Positions 38,501-50,500 of a stretch of 64,000 bases of DNA are shown here, piece after piece. The notes under the pieces were generated by a model that ran no database searches, was not told where the DNA came from, and saw nothing but the letters and a program-made list of their open reading frames with translations. Source of the DNA: Hyparrhenia diplandra (Eukaryota; Streptophyta; Magnoliopsida; Poales; Poaceae). The DNA is taken from assembly GCA_015847255.1 (NCBI GenBank), contig JADLZK010011554.1, positions 124,001 to 188,000 of the forward strand. Reading direction: 5' to 3'. Positions within the stretch are counted from its first letter, which is position 1, and every line of letters begins with the position of its first letter. Position numbers and translations under genes: made by a program.

Positions 38501-41500
38501 TTGGTCATGGGTCTTGCTATCTTGGAGAAGTTCTCGATGAATCGGCGATAATATCCTCGCCAATCCTAAGAAACTTAGGACATCGGTCACATTGAGTGGT
38601 TGCTCCCACTTCGCACGGTCTCGATCTTGGATGGATCAACGGCTACTCCTTCCGGGCGGTAAGAACATGACCAAGGAATGCGACTTCCTCGAGCCAAAAC
38701 TCGCGATTTGCTAAACTTGCCATAGAGTCGGGTGTTGTCTCGGCTTCTCGAGCACGATCCTTAGATGTTGCTCATGCTCTTCTTGGGTGGCAGAGTATAT
38801 CAGAATATCATCAATGAACACTACCAAGAACTTGTCAAGTTCGTCCATGAATACCTTATTCATCATGTTCATGAAGTAGGCCGGGGCATTAGTGAGCCCG
38901 AAGGACACTACCATGAACTCATACTGTCCATACCGAGTGACAAAGGCTGTCTTGGGAATATCCTCCTTTCGGATCTTCATCTGATGATAGCCAGAACGAA
39001 GGTCAATCTTGGAGAAATACTTGGCATTGCGCAACTGGTCTAGCAGGTCATCAATCCTCGGCAGTGGGTACTTGTTCTTGATTGTGACCGCATTCGATTC
39101 CGTAATCTACGCACATCCCGAGTGTATCATCCTTCTTCTTTACGAACGAATCGAGAACCCTGTGGTGAAGCACTAGGCTTGATGAATCCTTTGTCAGATA
39201 ACTCCGCAAGCTGCTTCTTGAGTTCCCCTAGCTCATCAACTGACATACGATAGGGTCTCTTAGCGATAGGCCCTGTTCCTGGTAGAAGCTCAATCACAAA
39301 CTCTACATCTCGATCGGGTGGCATACCCGGCAACTCCTCAGGAAACACATCAGGGTACTCACACACTATGGGCACCTCCTCTAAGGTCTTTGTTTCTAGT
39401 GTGCACAACATAGAAACTGTTCTCTCTTGGTGAGGTATACATCGGATCACGTGGCCGCTAGGGTGGGTGATCTCCACATATCTTGGTGAGCAAGATATTA
39501 CTCCTTTGTGCAGGGTTAACCAATCCATTCCCAGAATGACATCCAAGCCATCTGAGGGAAGTAGGGTGAGGTCGGCTAGGAAAGGGTGTCCCTCAATGGT
39601 GATTATCACTCCCTTGCATCTGTGGGTGCATCGAATGGTTCCCATAGGTGAGCTAGTGTATAGGGGTTCAGTGCGCGGGTGTGACCGGAAGTTTGTGCTC
39701 GTGCAAACTTGTTTTGCGATATATGAACATGTAGCCCGTAATCAAATAACACGTAAGCCTTAGCTCCATGTACCATAAACATACCGTACACCATGTTGGG
39801 GAAGCTTGAGCGTCCTCCCCCGTCAAGTGGTTGAGCTTGGTACGGAAACCCGCAGGTCACCCGTTTGAATAGGGCTCCCCGAGCTTGCTTGGTGGGCACC
39901 TGAAGCCGGTGTAGTGGTACCCTTTTGTAGTGGTACTCTTCTCCCGGCGGTCGATCTTCTTGTGACCCGACCGCCACAACCGAAACAAGTGAGGGTCTTG
40001 CCGCTTGTGGAGGTTGTCGCAGCCAGACCTCCCTCTTGCGGTGCTCGGGGCAGAATGTGGCGTCAGAGAGCGGCTACGAGCGGGTGGGGGTAGTTGGTGA
40101 GGTAGATACCACCACCTCGGCTCGAACCGGCATCGCTTCTTCCTCGATAGAGGGACGAGGTAGCGAAGGTGTCCTCGTGCACGCCTATGAGAAGGCGGGG
40201 CACAAGAGGTACTTTCGCATGACGCTTCTTCTTGAAGTCAAGCTTGTCGGCCTCCGGTGATCCTTCTCGATCTCGATGCACTTGTTAATCATCTCCCGGA
40301 GGGTAGTAGAAGTTTTACCCGAGAGGGAGAGCTTAATGCGAGTGCTCAGGCCCTTCTTGAAGTAGTACATCTTCTGCTTCTCGCTTTTGACATGGTCCCG
40401 AGGCGCGTATCGCATCATTTTGGTGAAGCGGTTTGCGTAGTCGATGATCTTGGCACTCCCCTGCTTGATGTCGCGGAATTCATCAGCCTTGATCTCCATG
40501 GCACCTTCGAGAATGTGGTGCTCACGAAAAATCTTAGCGAACTCTTCCCACGAGACACCAACGACCTCGGGGCGCGAGTCACAAAGACTGTCCCACCATG
40601 CGAGTGCAGAGCCAACAAGCCGGTAGGTGGCAAGCCTAACACACTCCTCGCCGAGCAAGTGGTCGTCAAACCTCTTCTTCATCTCTCGCAGCCAATCCTC
40701 CGCTGCAATTGGGTCACCGTTGGCGGCACCATCAAAGGTAGGGGCTCCAACCCGATAAAACTCTTTAGCTTCTTCCGAAATTGTCGTCTTGACTTTCCCG
40801 GGCGAATCTTCATGCTTTCGCCATCGTTTTCATGAGCTCGGGCCCGACGAGCCATCAAATCCAAAGATATCAGGTCGAGGTGCATGTGCTCCTCCGGTGA
40901 TGATGGTGGTTCTTCTCCACCAGGGGTAGGTGCACGAGGTGTCTCCTCAAGGTTGAGGGCAATGCCCCCACGACCTCTACGCTCGCGTCCACGGGCCATA
41001 GCTGGGACCGGGGAAGGTGAGCGGTTACGCAGACGATTGGAACGACGGGTCATGGCTGAAAACAGGCATCAGGGTTATGACATGTGTATGATTAAATTAT
41101 CTTCAAGTTTATAGATGAGTGTATTTAGCAATTTAAAACTTTTCAACTAAAGTACACTCATACAAAGAAGCAACAAGATCCATAAAAAGCAATAAGACCC
41201 AAGCATTCAATACATTAGTTTGTTACATGGCGATGTCATTAGTTGCTACACTAATAGACTCGCGGGAACGTGTACTACACGTAGGTAGTCTCGATAGTGG
41301 AAAGTTTTCATCTACACAAGGTAGGCCTTCCAACAACTCCGGTCCACGAGTTGGGTGTAGAAGGTTAGCATAATGAGGTAAGCCATGCATTTAAGAGAAT
41401 GCGAGTGGTCGGTAATATAACCGAATTAGACAGGTTTCACTTATTGCTAACGACCAATCCTAAGGGTCTCGGCCCTAAGGTCAAGCTCGGCTTTGATACC

Positions 41501-44500
41501 AAATCGTAACATCCCCGATTTCCACGAAGGGAAATCCACGTAATGAAGTATAATACGATGGTCCCCGAGGATCATTCCATCACATTATCCGAATTACGGC
41601 CGACATGAGTCAAACTTGAATAAAAAGAATACAAATAGAAGGGTTTATAAAAGTACATCGCCACTTGGCGGGAACAATCGAGTCACACAAAGATCCGAGC
41701 GGCGTCGAAGACTGGAAGCTAGTTGCGAAGCATCATCATCATCATCTCCAAATTTTGAGCGCGTAGGCACGAGACCATCTAATCCTTCTAGATACCACGA
41801 GACGTAAATGCGACACCGCCGGATATGTGCAGGCCATGGTCGACCGAATGAGCTTTAGTGGAAAAGAGAAAATAAGGGATCCGGGCGATCCTAATATTTG
41901 GCTGTGGTTTGCATCCTTAGCGCATGCGAAGCAGCAAGTAATAAAAATAATAATATTCACATTTTAAACTCAAACCCAACACATCCCCCCCAAAGTCCAT
42001 ATCCAACACTACACACATATCACAACTCTCAACTCACAACTGACACAGGGCGACAAGACAACAACCTGCTCCTTTGCCTTGCCTAACCGGTTCTCAGCCC
42101 CCAGGCTCTCAACCGTAAATCCCCACACTCAACTACATCCGAGGTAAGAAGAGAAAACACCCTCTCTACCGAAAGCAAGAACCCATGGGGTAAACCCAAC
42201 TAGTAAGCCGGCGCACACCTTCAGGTCGTCCAGGCTCGAAGGCCGGCGCACACCTTTAGGCAGTCCAGGCTCAAGGTCGGATCCATGCCCGAAGGCAGGA
42301 CAATACGTATTGGTTTAAACTCTGCAGAGCGTGTACACAAGATCTCTCGATCACCATCATCGATGCCCTAGGAGCACCTAGGAAGATTCCGGCTGCCTTC
42401 CAACTAGTACGATGCCATCCTACCACTCAGCCCTGGGAAGCCCCGGAGTACCACCGGCACGCTGAGACTGGGAAAGACAACACCGGGCCCTACAAGTGGT
42501 GCTGCCTACTAGAACGGAACGGGCAAGACCTCCGTCTCCGCCGACCCTAATCACCTTACAAACCTAGCAGTAATGGCACCGTCCTAGCTAGTCGGACTAC
42601 CCGTCCCCTACCCATTTTGGGGCGAGCGATGTGTACCAGGTTCCCATATGATTCCGTCCCAACGATTCGTAAGTCCTTAGGTTGACCGGACAAGACATCT
42701 TCTCATCTTCTCAGGTTTCTCGATAGCACCATGGGGCTTCGCTCCACAAAGGCTCTCCACCCCGTAACTCGGGGAAAATCACCATGTACCCACCATAGGT
42801 ACTGAAACTAGGGGTGCCTGTGCCGCACCTCCTCGGCTAGACTCGTCTCGCCGACTTCGTCGTCTCCGCCCAAATCGACTCAACCCTTACCACTACACAC
42901 CCAAGACACACACGTAGGAATCACACTTCCTGCACGACACAACTCAACCGCCCGGCTCATATACTCCGGCTCTCATATATATACACGTAAGTGAAGGTAA
43001 AGCCACATAGTGGCAAGTGCAAGCAAGCAAGCAAGTAAGCAGGAGTATATAAGTGCGAGCGCAAAGCAGGGTGATTTGGTGGATGGGGTTTCAATCAAGG
43101 CACATCAGGCTCAGGCAAAAGCATGCATCCATATATACTAGCAAGGGAATAAAGTAAAAGCGCTAGCATATCTATTTGCAATGTCTAAATAGGATTCTCT
43201 AAAACAAAGTGCTGCCATGACACCTGCGATGTCGAGGAAGTAGTGGTACTAGTCTCCGTCACTTGGCGTAGTCGTACGCCGGGGTCTCCTCCTGGGTCGA
43301 CTCCACTTCGGGACTGAAACGTAACGTAAAGTCGCGATAAGCGACTCCTATAGATGTCCACAAAGAAGCAAAATATCCAAAAAGATCCAAAAAGCACTCA
43401 TGGATAACCCTATGACGTAGAGCTTGAATTTAGAAAAATTTGGACTCTTGTTTCATAATTTTCTGACATCGTATGAATATTCTATGAATTTCCTAAGATC
43501 AATTTATATTCTGAAAATGGAAAAAGGCTGGTTTAACCAGGGCGTGACACGTGGCAGTCTCTGGTTGGCTGTGCTGACGTCAGCATGACGCCATGCGGGT
43601 CCAGCGGCAATCGGTGGATGACAGGTGGGTCCGTGATGACGTCACAAGTGACGTCACGATGACGTCACTGCTGACGCAAGGCAACCGAGGGTTGCGGTAA
43701 TGACGCGGGTCCCACGACTACGGTGGATCGAGGTGGGGGGAGGTGGGGACGGGTCAATCGACAGATGGGCCCCGGGCCAACGGTCAGCGTTGACCGGTCA
43801 AACTTAGGCGGGCCTAGTGGGCCCGGCAAATTTGGGCTGGACATGGGCCGGGTTGGGCCGCCCGGCCCGGACACGTGTCGGTCAGGCAGGATTCCCACGT
43901 GGCTCTGTTGGGCTCCTATCGGGCTTGGTTCACGAGGTGGGATTCACCGGGCTGGTCCATGGTGGACTGTAGGCATCGGTCCATAGACCACAAGACGGTC
44001 TACGGTGGACAAGATCGATCTACTCATTCCTTCTCATGGCTCACGGTGGGCGGGTTCACGCGACCGGTTTCCTCTTCTTTCCCCATCCTCCTCGTTTTCC
44101 CGTGGCGTGGCGGCGCTACCGCCGGGCGCGTGAGCGCTCGCAAAGGCGGCAGGCTCACCCCGCACCTCGGCATCTACGGCCTCGGCTAGGTGGGCGGACT
44201 TGATGGCGAGGCTGGGTGGCGAAAACGGGCTCCGGCATCGATCGATCAGGCGACGCGGGCGGCGGGCGCTTACACGGCGGTCGCCGTGAGCGACTGCGGT
44301 GACAACGGCCGTGGCTCTAGCGCGGGCTTAGGCTCCTACTAGGGTCACGGGTGCTAGCGGAGGCGGCAAGGTGGCTAGCGTTGGGCGGACACGGCGCGGC
44401 GGCGCACCGCCCGAGACGGCCGTGCCGGCGGCGGTGGCGGCGAGGTGGTCGCGGCTCCAAAAAGTAACCGGGAGCGGCTCCTTTCCTCGATTGGGTTCAG

Positions 44501-47500
44501 CACAAGGTAAAGAAGGCGGCGCGACGACCAAGACGTCTTGCGCGGCGCTCACGCGCACTGCCGGGTACGCGGGCGGCGCTCCGGCGTCCGCGGGCGGGCG
44601 TCGTCCGATGGATGGCAAGGGGGCTCTTTTCTTCCAACCAGCTAGGCGGCTCGGTGTGCAAAGCGATGGAGAAGCTCGACGGCCCGGGTTCCGCAGCAGC
44701 GGGTAGCCGGAGACGGCGGGAACAGCCGCGACATGGCGGCGCCTCGCGCGCGCTGCGCCGGGCCGGCGTGGCAAGGCCATCCGGCATCTAGGCTATCTTA
44801 AGGCTTAAAAGGCAGTGGTTTCCCACGAGCCTTGGCGTGGCGGACATGATGGCTCGGTTCGTGGCCGTTCTTGCTAAGGTTTGGCCGAACGGCGGTGACG
44901 CCACGGTGGCTCTCGCGGCCATGGCATCCATGGCGGAGTGCTTGGCAGCGTGCTGCAGCGGCGTTCCCGGCACGGAAGCTTCGGCAGGGCCGTGGATTGG
45001 CGCGAGGCATGCGTCGCGAGTGTTCGATCCTTGGCGATAGGGCAAGGCGGCAGCTTGGCTTCCTCAACCGGGTAACGTGGCGGCGCGATGGTAGACATGA
45101 CTACGGAGACGATGAGCGTGGTCCGGAGCTCACCGTGGGGTTTTTCGGCGTCTACCGGGTCGGTGAGGCGTTGATGGGTTGGGGCCGTGAGGCGGTGGTG
45201 CGGTGCCGTCGAGCGGCCACGTCGGTGTAGCCGATCGGGGGCGACGAGCCCGCTCCAGCGACTCCGGCTCGCGGTACGGCACGGGGCGACGGCGTCCCTG
45301 GGCGAGGTCCGGCTTGGCGGTGCGTCTAGGTGGCGGCTCGGGCTCGCGGTGCTCTTCCGGCTCCTCCTCGCGGTACTACCGCCACGGCAGCTAAGCGGCA
45401 GCAGCAGCCCCCCGAATGCTCCGGCGCGGCGGTGCTCCGACGCGGCGGCGGCTGCTCTCCCCGCCTCCTCCCTCTCCTCTCTTTCCCCTCTTCTCCTCCC
45501 TCCTCTCTCGGTTGGACAAAGAGATGTAGGCTTCGTGGCGGCGGCGGCAGGAAGCCCTAGCGCTCCCAGTGCCCGCTTTTATAGGGCGGCGGCGGCCTTG
45601 CGTGGCACGGACGGCCGATGAATGGGAAGGGTCGATCGACGGTTATCGACGCTCTTGTCCGGGGTTTCCACGGCTTGGGTTCGCCGCTTTCACGCGGGCG
45701 TTGTCGCTCTCCAACTCGAATCGATTGGGGACAGAACAGGTCACGCCGGCAGGCGGGACGCCATGGCAGAAGCGGCCTGCCGCGCCGCGGTGCGAATGCG
45801 GGGCGGGCAGGGCACGGCCGGGGCTTACGTGGCGAGGGTCCGGCTTGGGCGCGCGGTTGGTGCCGAGGGTGGACGCCGGGCCGCCGAGGCACGGCCTCGG
45901 ATGCCCCAGCGAATGCGGGCGTTCCTCTGCGCCGAGAGAAACAGAGTGGGCAAGGGAGAGGGAAAAGATGACATGAGGGTCCCTCACGCCGCCGCCCGGA
46001 ATGGGGAAAGGACGAAAACGCCCTTTGTTACGTTGTTGGGCTGGCTGTTGCGCCGTCGGCGCGCGTGCTTCGCTGGCCGGGCCGGGGGGCCGGTCTTCTT
46101 GGGCTGGCTTGGGCCGTAATGGCCTTTGCTATTTTCCCTCCTTTCTCTTAAGTCTTTTCTATTTTCTTTCTTCATCTAAACTAATCCATGGGCACCTTAT
46201 GTGCATATGCATGTGTTGCCAACATACATACACTTGGGAGGTCCACTAGGGGTCACTTGGGATTAAAAGGAATCCAAGTCAAAGGGTTGGCAACAAGAAG
46301 ATTATAAAAACATAGGGATTGATTTTATTAGCAATACATAAAAATCAATAAACTCCAACTCAAGCATGGTTGATTAATAATGCAAAATGCTCAACAAAAA
46401 TTTAATAGGTGCTACTTGTGCAACTAGGGTAGGGTTTACCTACATGACATATCATCATTCATGGGCTATTTAAGAAAAAATTTTGTTGGTTGCGATTTTT
46501 AGGTTTCGAAAATTCGGGTTGTTACATACTCCCTCCATTAGTAAGTCATTTTTAGTTTTTGCTCTACTTCTAACTTCTCTAACTTGGAGAAAGTTTTTAT
46601 AATGAAGTGTTGCCATCTACTATACCAATAAACAAAATATCAGGAAAATTTTTATGGTGGACTTAACAAAACTAATTCAATGGTATATAGAATTTCATGC
46701 ATTACTTTTTTTGTAAACTCGGTGAAAGTTATAGTAGTTTGACTGAGGACAAAATAAAAACGACTTACATTTTGGAACTCAGGGAGTAATAGGATATTGA
46801 ACAATCGACTACATGGGAAGAAGTTATACTGCACATTTACTTTCGATTGAATAAATAATGGTACATTGTTTTGTAGAACATGGTACATATATAGTGGCAT
46901 GGATTTTCATTTTTAAGCTTAAGCACAATTATTATCCTATCGTTAATACAACTTGGTCCATGGCTTTGAAGCATTTGACCTTTTATTTAAAAATTCTATT
47001 TGAAAACATATGAATTTTTTGTTGGTGCCAAGTGGAAGGAAAGCTATGTGTATGTAGATTATAAATACAAATGGCTAGATGGGCCGACATTGTGACCCAT
47101 AATTTTGGTGTGACCCATTGTGACATGTTTGTGCTAGGTCTATTGTCTCACCCCATTTAGTGGTATGGCCGATTCTTAAAAAAAAAGTGGTATGGCCATG
47201 ATCCATAACCTCACCCCATATACATTTTCATCCAAATGTGTGTATGGTTATATTCCAATTCTTGACCTACCCATAGTCTCTCTCACATCTCACACCACAC
47301 ATTATCATGTTCTTGCTTTATGTGCCTCTTGCCATCTTGCCACCATGGAGCCATGACGACTGCTTCTTATCCTTATCATCACTCTTGCACCTCTCTGCTC
47401 TTTGCCTCTCGAGCTCTAGTCTATTTCTCTAAACCCCACATATGGTTTCCCCTCCTACAATCTTTTGAGAAAATTCTCTATTTAGCATCGGAATATGACA

Positions 47501-50500
47501 TGGTTCCTTATTTAGCATCCAAATATATAATCTTCTCTATAAAACATTGGGTTTATTTTTGGTCCCATATATATATAGTACCATCATTAGACGTGGCCTC
47601 TTAACACCGTCCCCTATTATGGGAAAAGAACATTTTACGCCTGTCTCATCTGTAACCCCATCAATAGTAGTTTAACAAAGATATTTTATTACATAGTTTT
47701 TTTTTTTAAATACAAATTTTCGGACCATGGTATTTTGTGGACAATAACTTTTTACCTACCAAGCATACATCTAGAATTGTCAAAAAAATGTACCATCAAT
47801 AGTACATGCAAAAAAAAAAAAAATAGCAACAATATTCATGGTCCAAAAGCTGTATTGTCAAAAAAATGTTTAATTTTGTAATAAAATGATATTGTAAAAA
47901 ATAATCTGCAATAAAATTTAACTGATAACATAGGAACGTGGTTGCACATGAAATCAAGGCTAAAATGGTCCTTTCCCCGCATAGTTGATGGTGTTAACCG
48001 CCACATCTACCGATAGTGCTATATAGGGAACAATAAATAAGCCTATCGAGAAGATTTTATCCGTGGGTGCTAAATAAGAAATCACGTCATATTTCAATGC
48101 TAAATAGAGAATTTTCTAGTCTTTTTATATTTAGTCTTAGCATTTGGTACTTCTCTAAACCACATATATATGCTTTCCCCTTTGAAGGTCCATTGTTGAC
48201 TAGATCTTCATTTTAAGGTTTCTTTCCGACGTATGTTTGCTATTTATTTGTGGTGTTTCATAGATCATTGGCTAGTGTTTTTGCATCAAGCTAGTGTGAT
48301 GTGCGCCATTGAGGTACTATAGCCATTGAGTGCCGACAATGGAGGAGTTCAATCCAATCTCAACCGACAATGTGCTAGTATAAATTTTTTGAATTTATAA
48401 TGTCAAACTTGAAATTACAAAGTTCTAAATCTTGAATTACAAAGTTTACGGTGTGCTGGTTGAAAGTTGTTTTTTAAGGCCCTGGTTGAGGTAGTTATAG
48501 GGAAAAAGTCTAAAAAAAAAAAGTCCCTCATGTTTCATTTCCTAAGAACTTTTAGAGATTTTTTTTTCAATCCCAACATAAATAAAGTCTCTGCAAACAA
48601 TGAGAGCCTAAATTCATCTACTGACCCGTAGCGGCAGTAAAAAAAAATAGATATGCAAATGAGAAAATTAGCCCCAGTTGTTACCTAGCCCACCTAGGCT
48701 ATGTTTAGATCTAGTTTAGGCTAGGTGTAAAGTGTCATATCCGATATTCCGGCGCACATTTCAAGTACTAAATGTGAGCCAATTGTAGATTATGTTTGTA
48801 AATGCCGAGTCAAATTTATTAAGGCTAATTAATCTATCATTAGAGCATGTGTTACTGTAGCAGTTTAGTGTCTAATCATGACCTAATTAGGCTCATTAGA
48901 TTCGTCTCGCAATTTACAAACTAACTCTATAATTAGTTTTTTATTTCAACTAGATTTAGTGCTTTTATGCATGTGCCGACATACTAGATGTGACACCTTT
49001 TGCAGTTTATATTTTTGAGCCCTAATCATGCTGCAGTGCGCAACTGCCTCTGCGTGGTGCAAGTGACGCTAGCTCCCACACCCGGACGCGGCGTCGTGCA
49101 ACAGTCCTAGCGGGTGCGCGTTGCTGGGCTCTGGCTGGATCTTGCCATGGTGGGCTGGCATGGCACGTGGGGCTAGCATGGAATGCCATGCCCTGACATC
49201 TTGTCCCGGCCGCACAAGAAACAATCACAACACAAAAAACTGCATTTAGGGGCTTGCTGACTTTATTATGTACTGACCAGCAGTGGACCTTGATCAAAAA
49301 ATGAGGAGGGACCGGTGTTTGTATATGATGTGAACAACAATCGACAATTCATATTTATTGTTTATTCAGTGCAAATTATGTTGTGAGGAGCAGGTAGTGA
49401 GGGCATGGCATGACCAGTTCAACTAAAAAAATTTGGGTTGTTGGAAAAATATGGATAATTCACTCGTACTTTAACAAGCCTAGAAAGCTCGATTAGTAAG
49501 CTTCCCTTGTGCTATGTTTCTCCTACATGTTTGTTTTGAAAATTCAATCCAATGATAAGCTCAGATATACTTGAGTTTCGTCCAAGTTAATACATTAGAA
49601 CCTTTTTGCATTCCTTGGAGGTGTCAAGATTTCAATTTCAATGGTTTGTGCCTCCTCCACTGTATATCTTCTATGACTACAAATGTAGAGTCCTTCAGTT
49701 TCTCCGGCTCATTTTGTCACTTGCCATAAACCACAGTACCACACTTTTGTCATTCTATATTTTTTACGGTAATTTTGTCATTATATATTCACCGAAGTAC
49801 AACACAGCCTGCCAAAATTTTGAATGGTGCTTATTTAAGTTTTACCTTATAAAAAGGTTTACACAAGTTTTAGTTTATGTCGACTCGGTCACCAAATGAG
49901 TCGCCCGAGATAAGCGGAGTGGCTGAATATTTAATTATTATTTAGCTTTATTATTATAATTATTAGATTAAATTAAAGATAGTCGGAAAAGACTAATGGG
50001 CCTGGCCCGTTAGCAATTGTAAACCACTCATATAAATATGGGGGCAACTATCGTGAGACGATCAAGAAGAAAATAATTAGGTTTTTACCTTTCTCTCAAG
50101 CTCAAGCCGCCGCCTCCCGCCCGCGCCGCCGCCTCGGCCAGCCGCCGCCGCCGCCAGCGCGCCGCCAGCCGCGCCGCCGCCGCGCCACGCGCGCCGGCGC
50201 TGCCGACGCCGCCGCCCGCGCCGCAACCCGCGCCGCCCTCGCGCCCGTCGCCCACGCCTTGTTCATCGCTGATTTCAGCCACGTCATCTCGTTCTTCCTC
50301 TCGCGTTGATCGAAAACGGGTTGTGACAGATTGGTATCCAGAGACCACTACGATCCAATGGCCTTGACCGTGGGACAATCCATCACGGCTAACGTCTACA
50401 GGATCATCGACGAGTACATCGCAGCCATGGAGGCCAAAGCCATGGAGGCTAATTCAGCCCCATCATCAGCTAAGTACATCCCGCCCTCCAAGCGCTCTCT

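Larger units (their letters stand above)
31372..46526 (-). mobile_element. Ty3/gypsy chromovirus (Tekay/Del-like), 15.2 kb with 5-kb LTRs
   Basis: Two directly repeated LTRs (31372-36424 and 41504-46526) start TGTAACA and end TGTTACA. TACTC on both sides (31367-31371 and 46527-46531) is a perfect 5-bp target duplication. Between them, on the minus strand, lie a tRNA-Met-type primer site, gag, protease, reverse transcriptase, RNase H, integrase, a chromodomain and a polypurine tract, in the gypsy order. The chromodomain and primer site point to the Tekay/Del lineage. LTRs make up two thirds of the element. The coding part is broken by many small indels although parts of the two LTRs are almost identical. 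Confidence 0.9.

Noticed and set aside
39467..41114. Plus-strand frames over the chromovirus interior
   Set aside because: Antisense shadows of gag and protease, which are recognisable on the minus strand.
44300..46180. Same GC-rich open frames in the second LTR
   Set aside because: Composition effect; frames differ from those of the partner LTR because of indels.
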